A DNA stretch of 38,876 bases from Rickettsiaceae bacterium (lineage in GTDB: Bacteria; Pseudomonadota; Alphaproteobacteria; Rickettsiales; Rickettsiaceae). The stretch spans positions 1-38,876 of the forward strand of contig JAJFBM010000012.1 of the NCBI GenBank assembly GCA_020697135.1, given 5' to 3'. The translations under genes were made by a program, and so were the position numbers. Below the pieces are notes generated by a model. The model saw only the letters and a program-made list of their open reading frames with translations, did no database searches and was not told the DNA's origin. Positions 1 through 7,567 of the stretch are shown here, piece by piece; within the stretch, counting starts at the first letter, position 1, and each line of letters begins with the position of its first letter.

Positions 1-1
1 C

Positions 2-913
2 TTAAATCGCGGTGGCTATGCCCCCTTAATGCTTTGTAAATGTTGCGGTTATCGCTATAGTTGCCCTTCTTGTTCAGCTTGGCTTGTATATCATAAATCA
101 AAGTCTAGACTTGAATGCCACCATTGTGGGCAAGTTTCTGCCTTAAAAAAAGTTTGTCCAAGCTGTAAGGAAGAAACGAACTGGATTGCTTGCGGCCCAG
201 GAGTTGAGAGAATTGCTAGTGAAGTCGAATTATTGTTCCCTAACCATAAAATACAAATAGTTACGAAAGATACTATGCAAAAGCCTGAGCAAGCACGTCA
301 AATACTCGATAAAATCGAAAAAAATGAAATCGATATAATAGTTGGGACTCAAATAATAACTAAAGGTTATCATTTTCCATATCTCAATTTAGTTGGGGTT
401 ATTGATGGAGATTTTGGTTTAAACGGAGGCGATTTAAAAGCTTCTGAACGAACTTATCAATTGCTTAATCAAGTAAGCGGGAGAGCTGGCAGAGTAAAAG
501 AACGAGGAGTAGTTTATATCCAAACTTACCACCCTAATAGTATCATTCTGCAAGCTATAAAAGAAAATGATGAGCATAAATTTTTTAGCTACGAAATATC
601 TTCCAGAAAATCAAGCTCAATGCCACCTTTTAGCAGAATGGCGGCTATTTTAATATCTGGTAAAGAGGAAAGCAAAACTTTATCCCTTGCTATGAAAATC
701 GTAAATCATGCTCCTATAAATAATAATTTAAAAATATTGGGACCAGCTCCCTCTTTAATGTATAAATTAAAGAATAAATTTAGATATAGGATTTTAATTA
801 GCTGTGATAAGAAATATAATTTACAAGATACAATAAAACGCTGGCTGGAAGATATTAAGCTTCCCTCATGGGCAAGCCTGAAAATTGATATTGATCCTTA
901 TAGTTTTTATTGA
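2..913 (+). CDS. priA: Primosomal replication protein N' (PriA helicase), C-terminal part
   Basis: The reading frame is open from the left edge, where it reads LNRGGYAPLMLCKCCGYRYS, so the methionine at 29 is internal and the gene begins outside the window. PriA is the 3'-to-5' DNA helicase that restarts stalled replication forks by loading the replicative helicase. Visible hallmarks are the paired zinc-binding cysteines (CKCC, CPSC, CHHC, CPSC) that sit inside the helicase core of PriA, then GTQIITKGYHFP and the motif VI-like QVSGRAGR. The last part (from about 580) is the usual C-terminal PriA domain with MPPFSRMA. The gene ends in TGA and is followed after 34 bases by the NadA-like gene on the same strand. 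There is no sign of damage in the part that is visible. Confidence 0.95.
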   Translation, partial: LNRGGYAPLMLCKCCGYRYSCPSCSAWLVYHKSKSRLECHHCGQVSALKKVCPSCKEETNWIACGPGVERIASEVELLFPNHKIQIVTKDTMQKPEQARQILDKIEKNEIDIIVGTQIITKGYHFPYLNLVGVIDGDFGLNGGDLKASERTYQLLNQVSGRAGRVKERGVVYIQTYHPNSIILQAIKENDEHKFFSYEISSRKSSSMPPFSRMAAILISGKEESKTLSLAMKIVNHAPINNNLKILGPAPSLMYKLKNKFRYRILISCDKKYNLQDTIKRWLEDIKLPSWASLKIDIDPYSFY

Positions 914-947
914 GGCTAAATTTTTATAGCAACGGAGGGTTTTACAG

Positions 948-1892
948 ATGAAGGGTAAGATAAACAATATAATCAACTTAGAAGAAGAAATATTAAATCT
1001 TAAGCATAAGCTTGAAGCAAAGTTAGTATCACATCATTTTCAAGACTCAGAGGTTATAGATATTGCTGATTTCATTGGAAGCACAGCAGAAATTATTAAT
1101 TTTTTGAGAGAAACTGATAGTAAAAATATAATACTTGCTACAAGCCATAACGTTGCAGAGCTTATAAATAACTTATTCCCAGAAAAAGATTTCATACTTC
1201 CACGGAAATGTGATTACTATAATTCTAGCTTCAAAACTGTCCTTAATATTATAGAATCAAATAAAGATAATAAAAATATTTCCATTCTAGCCCATTTAAA
1301 TAGTCCTAATAAATTTAAAACTTTCGCTGATTCTATATTTACAATCTCTTCTATAGAGCAAGCTTTAGAGAAATGTAATGATGCTGAAGAGATTTTGCTC
1401 ATTGGTTCTATAAATTTAGGAAAATATTTCAGTAAAAAATTTGCAAGAAAAATGACGGGTATATTAGATTACAAGGATTTTCATACTAATTTCTCAGTAG
1501 CAAATTTGATTAAAGCAAAAGCAAACTATCCTTCTGCAACAATCCTTGCTCATCCAGAATGTTCAGAACAAATTTTAGAATATGCAACTTTCATTGGCTC
1601 TAATCGCCAGTTAATTGATTATGTTAAAGGATTTACAAAGGAGCATTTTTTAGTAGCAGCAGAACCAAGTATAATCTACATTATGCAATCCTTGAGCGAT
1701 AATTTTTATTTAGACATTCCAAAGATTAATGATGAGAATAATTTAGTAAGCAATTTCTTTGATGAGCTACATATAAATCTTGAAGTTATATATACAGCAT
1801 TAACTGATACAACTAATCATACTATGCAAAAGGATATTAAGTGTTATTATGACATAGAAAACAAGATTTCTAAGTTAATTGATGTGCAATAA
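948..1892 (+). CDS. NadA-derived protein, probably lacking an intact iron-sulfur site
   Basis: The 314-residue product follows quinolinate synthase (NadA) along most of its length. HHFQDSEVIDIADFIG at 29-44 matches the HYYQ...IADFIGDS start of NadA. HLNSPNKFKTFAD at 116-128 replaces the YVNTSAEVK segment, and INLGKYF at 155-161 matches NLGxYV. HPEC at 202-205 and FIGSNRQLIDYV at 215-226 correspond to the second cysteine motif. NadA holds a [4Fe-4S] cluster with three cysteines. C88 and C205 are candidates for the first two, but the third is missing: the segment before LEVIYTAL at 278-285 carries FFDELHIN where CxxMK is expected. The catalytic tyrosine of YVN is also histidine here. A GGAGG site nine bases before ATG supports the start. 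The intact frame argues against a pseudogene. It may have another role, or be a relaxed NadA; classical activity is doubtful. Confidence 0.75.
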   Translation: MKGKINNIINLEEEILNLKHKLEAKLVSHHFQDSEVIDIADFIGSTAEIINFLRETDSKNIILATSHNVAELINNLFPEKDFILPRKCDYYNSSFKTVLNIIESNKDNKNISILAHLNSPNKFKTFADSIFTISSIEQALEKCNDAEEILLIGSINLGKYFSKKFARKMTGILDYKDFHTNFSVANLIKAKANYPSATILAHPECSEQILEYATFIGSNRQLIDYVKGFTKEHFLVAAEPSIIYIMQSLSDNFYLDIPKINDENNLVSNFFDELHINLEVIYTALTDTTNHTMQKDIKCYYDIENKISKLIDVQ

Positions 1893-1927
1893 AGGTTTCA
1901 TAAATTGTTGGTGAAATAAAATATATG

Positions 1928-2575
1928 CTAAATTTGTAGCCCTTTAAAATTATTCCTCTTCATACGTTGATGTTGATTATTTAATTTCTTAATCATTTCT
2001 GGTGAATATTTTGCTAAATCTTGTTTTTTACCACCTTCATACTTCACAGCGCGCTTCAATCCACCGGTAATCATATTGTTGATAAAATTTGCAATTTTTG
2101 TTTCACCAGCTATCCTTCTAGGATTCATAATCTTATATATTTCATATATTACAAATCTTTCAATAAGTTTCTTAGTATGCTGAATCCTTTTTTTCCTTTG
2201 TTCTTTTTGCGCAGCGCTTTGTCCATTTACTGATTTTCCTTTATATTTTTCCTGCATAAGGAGGAGTATTTTTAAAGATTTCATTTTCGTTGCAAGCTTT
2301 GCTTTACTTACAGCAGATCCTTTGCCCTGCGCAGGGAATTCAGCAGCGATCTCTTCCATGATCGACTCTAGAAGCTCCATAATCTCAACTTCTATATCTC
2401 CTGCTTCTTCACTTTCAATCCCTTCTAATATTTGCTGAAGTTTAGTCTTAAGTTCTGCATTTTCTTGAATGGTTTTAATATGTTCATCCTCTTCATCAGG
2501 GGATTCAGCAAAAATATCTTTTAATAATTTTTGCTCAAACTCTTTAGCTATGATTTGGCTTTTATCTTGTTCCAC
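1928..2575 (-). CDS. Hypothetical protein, acidic helical N-terminus and basic C-terminus
   Basis: A 215-residue product I do not recognise. The first 90 residues are rich in glutamate and predicted helical (IEVEIMELLESIMEEIAAEF), while the rest is strongly basic with a conserved-looking core IMNPRRIAGETKIANFIN near residues 148-165 and a basic tail ending in QRMKRNNFKGLQI. This split charge could suit nucleic-acid or partner binding, but no domain is clear. The start is GTG, preceded by GGAG about nine bases upstream inside the preceding gene, so the two overlap by 28 bases and are probably translated together. It is the last gene of a three-gene minus-strand run led by an XRE-type regulator. 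No transmembrane segment is visible. Confidence 0.75.
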   Translation of the reverse strand: MEQDKSQIIAKEFEQKLLKDIFAESPDEEDEHIKTIQENAELKTKLQQILEGIESEEAGDIEVEIMELLESIMEEIAAEFPAQGKGSAVSKAKLATKMKSLKILLLMQEKYKGKSVNGQSAAQKEQRKKRIQHTKKLIERFVIYEIYKIMNPRRIAGETKIANFINNMITGGLKRAVKYEGGKKQDLAKYSPEMIKKLNNQHQRMKRNNFKGLQI

Positions 2576-2967
2576 TTTGGATGTCTCCGAGCATAAGGAT
2601 CTGGTATATATTCTTTTATCGAGAAATGTCCACGATAAGTCTTATTTAAAATAGTACCTTTATGTTGCTCAATTATAGATTTACATAGATAGGCAGTGTC
2701 AATTGGTTTTTGCTTTTTTGCAAATTTATTTTCACCTCTAGTGCAAATTTCAGTAATATCCATATGATGCCACACAAGCCCATCGAATATTTTACATTTA
2801 AAATATCCGCTGAATTTCATGTTTTCGTAGTCACCAACAATAGTTGATGTAGCATCATTATTTAAATAGAGTTTAATATCACCAATTTGTGCTTTAGCTA
2901 TACAATCTTCATCTTCATATTTTATATAAACATTACCTGAAGTAATAATTTGCTTAGGTATAGCCAT
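2548..2967 (-). CDS. Hypothetical protein between an XRE regulator and an acidic/basic protein
   Basis: A 139-residue protein with no recognised family. The first half reads like beta strands (GNVYIKYEDEDCIAKAQIG, KFSGYFKCKIFDGLVWHHMD) and the second half is basic and helical, ending in YARRHPKWNKIKAKS. Its ATG lies two bases after the stop of the XRE gene, and an AAGGAG site sits within the end of that gene, so it is certainly in the same transcript. The 3' end overlaps the next gene by 28 bases. Such packing of a repressor with two small unknown proteins resembles phage-derived or stress-response modules, but nothing in the sequence fixes a function. Confidence 0.75.
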   Translation of the reverse strand: MAIPKQIITSGNVYIKYEDEDCIAKAQIGDIKLYLNNDATSTIVGDYENMKFSGYFKCKIFDGLVWHHMDITEICTRGENKFAKKQKPIDTAYLCKSIIEQHKGTILNKTYRGHFSIKEYIPDPYARRHPKWNKIKAKS

Positions 2968-2969
2968 TT

Positions 2970-3419
2970 TTACTCTTTCTCCTTAATTTTTGACTCCATT
3001 ATCCCATACAAAATAATACCATCCACCATTTTTTCAATAATATTCTCATCTATTTGGGTAACTTGTTTTATATAATAAAATATGGAGTGAGCAATTTTAT
3101 TTATTAAACCGTCCTTATATTCTACATTGAAATATTTAAGTCTATTCATTATAGTCTCTTTAATAAGCATATAATATTGATCTGAGGAGTTAATTTCTAC
3201 AAATGTATTTATTGTAGTTTTAAGATCTTTCGCTTCGATTAAAATATCCGGATTAATATCAAGTGCTCTAGCTATTTTAGCTAGAACCTTTGGACTCTTT
3301 GTTTTCCCATGTATAGCGTTACATATTAAATCATATGACAGCGCAGATTTTTCAGAGAAATCTCTGATTGAAAGGTTCCTACTAAGAATTATATTTTTTA
3401 AATATTGACCTAAATCCAT
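2970..3419 (-). CDS. XRE-family helix-turn-helix transcriptional regulator
   Basis: The N-terminal 60 residues form a lambda-repressor-like domain: GQYLKNIILSRNLSIRDFSE, then a recognition-helix region near SYDLICNAIHGKTKSPKVLAKIARALDINPDIL. The remaining 90 residues are helical (KETIMNRLKYFNVEYKDGLIN, HSIFYYIKQ) and probably form an oligomerisation or ligand domain that I cannot name. It is a likely DNA-binding repressor or activator of its own operon, whose two following genes are packed within two bases and by overlap. The upstream region holds repeated TATACTA words that could be its operator. The start ATG has only a weak ribosome site, which fits low-level expression of a regulator. Confidence 0.85.
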   Translation of the reverse strand: MDLGQYLKNIILSRNLSIRDFSEKSALSYDLICNAIHGKTKSPKVLAKIARALDINPDILIEAKDLKTTINTFVEINSSDQYYMLIKETIMNRLKYFNVEYKDGLINKIAHSIFYYIKQVTQIDENIIEKMVDGIILYGIMESKIKEKE

Positions 3420-3452
3420 ATTTTCATTCTTATTTCAAAATTTAAAAATTTA

Positions 3453-3531
3453 TAGTATACTAAGCATTGATATTATTTATAGCAACAATTTAAAGTTTAA
3501 AATATTTGCTATTTATACTAATTATATACTA
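3453..3531. promoter_or_regulatory. Candidate operator: repeated TATACTA boxes
   Basis: TAGTATACTA (3453-3462) is a perfect 10-base palindrome 34 bases upstream of the XRE start codon. Two direct TATACTA copies follow at 3514-3520 and 3525-3531, 11 bases apart, which is about one helical turn. This geometry suits cooperative binding by an autoregulating XRE protein. In such AT-rich DNA chance copies are possible, so this is a suggestion. Confidence 0.4.
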
Positions 3532-3663
3532 TTATTTAAATATACCTTAGGCATTATACAAATTTAATTTATTCGCGTACAAATGAAATAACAAGCGGCA
3601 TATTAACTAAACAATAGTTGTTATTAACTTTTTTTGTACTTTATTTTTTTTTACAAATTGTTA

Positions 3664-3692
3664 TTGACAATTATAAAATTTTATAATAAAGT
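3664..3692 (+). promoter_or_regulatory. Candidate promoter of the 67-codon ORF
   Basis: A consensus TTGACA (3664-3669) is followed after 17 bases by TAAAGT (3687-3692), a partial match to the -10 box; a perfect TATAAT at 3682 is only 12 bases away. The expected start of transcription would leave a leader of about 90 bases before the ATG at 3790. Confidence 0.4.
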
Positions 3693-3789
3693 ATAAATTG
3701 AAATTGCCTACTATCATGATCTTACAAGTTGAAGATCCCTTGGTTAGAAGAAAACTTTTGGTTAAAGCATTACTATTTAGGATAAAGTT

Positions 3790-3993
3790 ATGTTAAACAA
3801 CACTTCAAACGCTACAATCGAACAAAACTTAAGAATGCTTAGAGACCCTAAAGGTTTAGCCAGAGATCAGATACTATCTTTAGTTAAAGAAACTTTGAAG
3901 CAACTTGGTTATTCAGGTGAAGACATAGCAATCTTCAGTGATTCTATTGCTGAACAAGTATTTTGTACACAAAGCACTCATAAATTAAGTTAG
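3790..3993 (+). CDS. Small hypothetical protein (67 residues)
   Basis: A short soluble protein with amphipathic helices (LARDQILSLVKETLKQLGYS, EDIAIFSDSIAEQVF) and no recognised family. Support for its being real comes from an AGGA motif about seven bases before ATG, an in-frame stop just upstream that fixes the start, a TTGACA box in front, and normal-looking protein composition. It diverges from the XRE operon and converges on rpe. It could be controlled by the XRE regulator, as genes divergent from such repressors often are, but this is inference from position only. Confidence 0.55.
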   Translation: MLNNTSNATIEQNLRMLRDPKGLARDQILSLVKETLKQLGYSGEDIAIFSDSIAEQVFCTQSTHKLS

Positions 3994-4020
3994 ACAAAAT
4001 GAATTAAATATACATTTTAA

Positions 4021-4051
4021 TTGGGTCTAAGATTTATTAAACCCATTTTTT
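4021..4051 (+). terminator. Weak candidate terminator after the 67-codon ORF
   Basis: TGGGT (4022-4026) can pair with ACCCA (4041-4045), followed by six T. The five-pair stem and 14-base loop are marginal, and the element overlaps the end of rpe on the opposite strand. Confidence 0.25.
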
Positions 4052-4698
4052 AAGATTTCTATCCTTTTTTTGTACTGATCACTACCGTCACTAAATATAT
4101 AACTACCGGCCACAATCATATTTGCGCCAGCCTCAATTATATTAGAAACATTTTTATCATTAACCCCCCCATCAACCGAAATTATAACATTCTCCGCTTT
4201 TTTATCTAAAATATTCTTAATATCTCTTACTTTATTTAATTGCGATGCTATAAATTTTTGCCCTCCAAAGCCAGGATTCACAGACATCACAAGGATTAAG
4301 TCTAAATAGTCAATAATATATTCTAAAACTTGTGGATTTGTGGAAGGCAGTAGGGAAATACCAGCTTTAACATTAAGGGACTTGATTAAGGTCAATAGTT
4401 TATCAATATGTTTCTCAGCTTCAAAATGTACAGTTATAATATCTGCCCCCGCTTCTACGAAAGGCTTTATAAACTTTTCAGGGGAATCAATCATCAAATG
4501 GACATCAAATGGAAGATTTGAGTATTTTCTTATAGCCCTAACAACATCAGGCCCAATTGTTAAATTAGGCACAAAACAACCATCCATAACATCGATATGG
4601 ATCATATCTGCACCCGCTTCAGTTATTGCTCGCACCTCTTCACCAAGCCTGGCAAAATCAGCTGATAATATAGATGGGGCAACTAATATTCTTTTCAT
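4027..4698 (-). CDS. rpe: Ribulose-phosphate 3-epimerase
   Basis: This cytosolic enzyme interconverts ribulose 5-phosphate and xylulose 5-phosphate in the pentose phosphate pathway. The 223-residue product has the family's TIM-barrel signatures in order: VAPSILSADFARLGEEV at the start, HIDVMDGCFVPNLTIG, FDVHLM, TVHFEAE, MSVNPGFGGQKF and SVDGGV with the phosphate-binding VAGSYIF near the end. The metal-binding histidine and aspartate residues of these motifs are all present. A longer frame begins with TTG at 4710, but ATG at 4698 fits the family N-terminus and has a TGAGAA motif upstream. It follows flhB on the same strand after about 90 bases; the two need not share a function. Confidence 0.95.
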   Translation of the reverse strand: MKRILVAPSILSADFARLGEEVRAITEAGADMIHIDVMDGCFVPNLTIGPDVVRAIRKYSNLPFDVHLMIDSPEKFIKPFVEAGADIITVHFEAEKHIDKLLTLIKSLNVKAGISLLPSTNPQVLEYIIDYLDLILVMSVNPGFGGQKFIASQLNKVRDIKNILDKKAENVIISVDGGVNDKNVSNIIEAGANMIVAGSYIFSDGSDQYKKRIEILKNGFNKS

Positions 4699-4785
4699 AT
4701 ATTTTCTCAAGAATTTAAAAAAACAATAGACTGTACCTTACAGACGAATAGTAACGCAATCAAAGGTAAAATACGAAGATTATAT

Positions 4786-5856
4786 TTATTTTTTGCCTTT
4801 AAGCTTATATACAAAACTAATAACTTGCGCTACGGCTTCATAATATTCAATTGGGATCTCTTCGTCAACTTCTACATTGGCATATAAAGCTCTTGCAAGC
4901 TCCTTATTTTCCACTAAAGGTATATCATGTTCTTTAGCAATTTCTCTTATCTTTAACGCCACAAGATCCTGCCCTTTAGCTAGAAGCTTAGGCGCAGGCA
5001 TATTTGAATTATACTTTAGAGCTATTGAGAAGTGAGTAGGGTTTGTTATGATTACATCTGCTTGTGGAATAGTAGCTTTTAAACCACCTTTTATACGTTC
5101 ACGGCCAAGAGCGCGCATTTTCTGCTTAACTTCAGGATGCCCCTCACTTTGTTTATATTCTTGCTTTATCTCTTCTTTTGTCATTCTAAGAGATTTATAA
5201 TATTCAAATCTTTGATAAAAATAATCTCCCCCTGCAAGTACCGCCATCATTATACATACTATTAAAAATATTCCATTAACAAGTCCTTGGGCTTTACCAA
5301 GTAAGTTACTTAAATCAATATTTTGATAGAATTCTAGCGTATCGATATTCGATATTATATAAAGATATAAACATATAAACATTACTGCAATTTTTACTAT
5401 ACCTTTTAAAAATTCAATAAAAGATCTAACTGAGAAAATTTTCTTAAAACCTGATAAAGGGGAAATTCTAGAAAGATCAGGCATTAGGGGTTCTGCAGAA
5501 AAGTTGATTTGCCCTTGCTGAGCAAAGGAAGATAATATAGCAGCAACCATTAAAGCGAATAAAGGCACTACAGAATAGGCAAAAACTTTGAATAATAATG
5601 CTATCATTAAAGTTTTAAAACCCTTCTCAGTTATATCTATATCATGAGCATTTTCTATTAAAGACTTTAGCATTAAGCCAGTGTTGTTATAAGTAAAAGG
5701 CAATACCCATGCAGTTAGCATAGCAAGCACAAGTAACATGAAAAAGCTTGTTACCTCTCTGGAGTTTATTACTTGCCCTTTCTCTAAAGCGTCGTCTAAC
5801 CGCCGCTGCGTGGGCTCTTCCGTCTTAGACTCTGGATCTTCGCCTTCTTCTGCCAT
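4786..5856 (-). CDS. flhB: Flagellar type III export protein FlhB
   Basis: FlhB is the export-gate membrane protein of the flagellar secretion apparatus that switches substrate from rod/hook to filament. The 356-residue product is full length. It starts with the typical EESKTEEPTQRRL-like leader (residues 8-20), has four hydrophobic segments up to about residue 210, and a cytoplasmic domain with the autocleavage site N272-P273-T274-H275. The C-terminal KLLAKGQDLVALKIREIAKE and VENKELARALY patterns match flagellar FlhB rather than virulence-type SctU. No other flagellar gene lies nearby, so flagellar genes are probably scattered, as reported for flagellate Rickettsiales. The gene is intact, including the cleavage motif, which suggests selection for function. 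Confidence 0.95.
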   Translation of the reverse strand: MAEEGEDPESKTEEPTQRRLDDALEKGQVINSREVTSFFMLLVLAMLTAWVLPFTYNNTGLMLKSLIENAHDIDITEKGFKTLMIALLFKVFAYSVVPLFALMVAAILSSFAQQGQINFSAEPLMPDLSRISPLSGFKKIFSVRSFIEFLKGIVKIAVMFICLYLYIISNIDTLEFYQNIDLSNLLGKAQGLVNGIFLIVCIMMAVLAGGDYFYQRFEYYKSLRMTKEEIKQEYKQSEGHPEVKQKMRALGRERIKGGLKATIPQADVIITNPTHFSIALKYNSNMPAPKLLAKGQDLVALKIREIAKEHDIPLVENKELARALYANVEVDEEIPIEYYEAVAQVISFVYKLKGKK

Positions 5857-6010
5857 AAAATTGAGCTTGCATTAATAAAATTAGTAAATACACCCCTCTA
5901 GGGCTTATTAAATTATGAAAGGTTTTAATTAGTCATCTTATTTGATCGAGTTTTATAGATTTAAAATTGGTACAAAGAATTTTTATTTCAAGCTAAAGAA
6001 GATAAAACTA

Positions 6011-6039
6011 TTTAAATATAGAAAAAAATAACTTATAAT
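6011..6039 (+). promoter_or_regulatory. Candidate promoter of ybeY-tlyC
   Basis: TTTAAA (6011-6016) and a perfect TATAAT (6034-6039) are separated by 17 bases, giving a leader of about 50 bases before the ybeY ATG at 6095. Confidence 0.4.
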
Positions 6040-6094
6040 AAGAATTAACAATAGCAAATAACAACTTATATTAGTATTGAATTTGTCTCATAAG

Positions 6095-6601
6095 ATGAAT
6101 ATTGAACCAATACTGTTACAGAATTACGATAAATGGCTATCTTACCAAGAAAAGATTAGTCTTGATAGGATTAACAGTATTTTACATAACGTATTCGATA
6201 ACATTGAATCAATACCTAGAAATATCAGCATAGAACTATGTATTGCCTTAGAATCAAATAAGGAAATTCATAGGTTAAACAAAGAATATAGGTATCAAGA
6301 TAAGCCTACAAACGTTCTTTCATTCCCATTACATGACATAAAATCTGGGCAAAATATTGAAAAATACTCAGAAAACAACCATATATATCTTGGAGACATA
6401 GTGTTTGGCTTCGAAACAATAGAAAAAGAAATAGAGATCCAGAAAAAGAATTTTGTTAATCACTTCTCCCATCTAATTGTACATTCTACCTTACATTTAC
6501 TTGGTTTTGATCATGAAAAAGATAGTGATGCTGAGATAATGGAAGCTTTAGAAGTGAAAATTTTAAATAAATTAAACATACCATCACCATATATAATTTA
6601 A
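6095..6601 (+). CDS. ybeY: Endoribonuclease YbeY (16S rRNA 3' maturation and ribosome quality control)
   Basis: YbeY is a zinc-dependent single-strand endoribonuclease needed for 16S rRNA processing. The signature H130-xxx-H134-xxxxx-H140 is complete in HSTLHLLGFDH, preceded by the family motifs NKEYRYQDKPTNVLSFP (about 62-78) and YLGDIVF (98-104). The product is 168 residues from ATG at 6095; a TTG at 6077 would add six residues with no family support. It lies nine bases before tlyC, a pairing (ybeY with corC/tlyC) that is widespread in proteobacteria. The amino-terminal 30 residues are less conserved, as usual. It acts in the cytoplasm on ribosomal RNA. Confidence 0.95.
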   Translation: MNIEPILLQNYDKWLSYQEKISLDRINSILHNVFDNIESIPRNISIELCIALESNKEIHRLNKEYRYQDKPTNVLSFPLHDIKSGQNIEKYSENNHIYLGDIVFGFETIEKEIEIQKKNFVNHFSHLIVHSTLHLLGFDHEKDSDAEIMEALEVKILNKLNIPSPYII

Positions 6602-6609
6602 GGAATTAT

Positions 6610-7533
6610 ATGCCCAATAAAATCGAAAAGCTATCAGACGAACCTAGCCCGAGTAGGTTGGAACCTAAACCTACAGAGAAAAAAAATCCTAAGAAATTTA
6701 GAACCAGATTTAAAGCTTGGTTAAAGAAGCTTGTAACATTTAGATCTCGACATACTCTTGAAGAGACCGTAAGTGAAATAATTGAGGAATATAACCCTAG
6801 TCGGGAAAAAATGAGCGAAGAAGAGCAGCATATACTTCATAATTTCCTACATTTTGGTGGCAAAAAAGTTAGCCATATAATTATTCCACGATCTGATATT
6901 TGCGCCGTTAAAAGCACTGCAACTTTAGATGAGATTGTTGAATCTTTTAGTAACTTTGCACATACAAGGATTATTGTCTATGAAGAAGATTTAGATAATA
7001 TACTTGGCTTTATTCATATTAAGGATCTGATACCAGTTTTAGCACGTAAAGAGAAGTTTAACCTGGCTAAATTAATAAGGAAGACAATGCTTGTAGCCCC
7101 TTCTATGAAGCTTGTTGACCTACTTTTACAAATGCAGAAAAACAGAACTCATCTTGCTATTGTTTTAGATGAATATGGTGGCACTCATGGTATTGTTACT
7201 ATGGAAGATATAATTGAGGTTATATTTGGTGAAATTGATGACGAACATGACGTCAAAAATCAGAATCAAGATTATAAAAGGCTTAATGATAATACTTTAA
7301 TTGCAAATGCTCGGATGGAAATTGAGGATTTAGAGAAAATATTAAATATCAAGCTTAAAACCAAAGAAGATGATTTTGAAACAGTAGGCGGGCTTATACT
7401 AGCACGACACGGTCATATGCCTAAAAAAGGCTCAATTATACCGATCACTAATAATATTAATGCTGAAATTATCGATGCGAATCCTCGCACGCTTAAGCAA
7501 GTAAAGATTTCTGTAAACGAAGTTGAGGCTTAA
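6610..7533 (+). CDS. tlyC: TlyC/CorC-type CBS-domain protein
   Basis: The 307-residue protein has the soluble CorC/TlyC layout: a basic N-terminal tail (1-50), two CBS domains (about 85-210, with FAHTRIIVYEEDLDNILGFIH and RTHLAIVLDEYGGTHGIVT) and the C-terminal CorC_HlyC domain (from about 225, DDFETVGGLILARHGHMP). It lacks the membrane DUF21 domain found in longer relatives. In rickettsiae it is called hemolysin C, while the enteric orthologue next to ybeY is linked to magnesium and cobalt efflux. The gene order here favours the CorC-like housekeeping role, but a haemolytic role cannot be excluded. Its stop codon is part of a strong hairpin. Confidence 0.9.
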   Translation: MPNKIEKLSDEPSPSRLEPKPTEKKNPKKFRTRFKAWLKKLVTFRSRHTLEETVSEIIEEYNPSREKMSEEEQHILHNFLHFGGKKVSHIIIPRSDICAVKSTATLDEIVESFSNFAHTRIIVYEEDLDNILGFIHIKDLIPVLARKEKFNLAKLIRKTMLVAPSMKLVDLLLQMQKNRTHLAIVLDEYGGTHGIVTMEDIIEVIFGEIDDEHDVKNQNQDYKRLNDNTLIANARMEIEDLEKILNIKLKTKEDDFETVGGLILARHGHMPKKGSIIPITNNINAEIIDANPRTLKQVKISVNEVEA

Positions 7534-7550
7534 GTTCATTCTTAAGCCTC
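7525..7550 (+). terminator. Hairpin at the end of tlyC
   Basis: GAGGCTTAAG (7525-7534) and CTTAAGCCTC (7541-7550) form a perfect 10-base stem with a six-base loop. The tlyC stop codon lies in the left arm. There is no T run behind it, so it may protect the mRNA end rather than act as a classical terminator. Confidence 0.5.
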
Positions 7551-7567
7551 AGTAAAGCAGAGTTATA

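Larger units (their letters stand above)
3420..3789. other. Divergent control region between XRE operon and small ORF
   Basis: This 370-base AT-rich gap separates the minus-strand XRE operon from a plus-strand 67-codon ORF. It contains three copies of TATACTA (3456-3462, 3514-3520, 3525-3531), the first inside the palindrome TAGTATACTA, and a TTGACA box near 3664 facing the small ORF. No RNA gene or coding region is recognised inside it. Confidence 0.6.
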
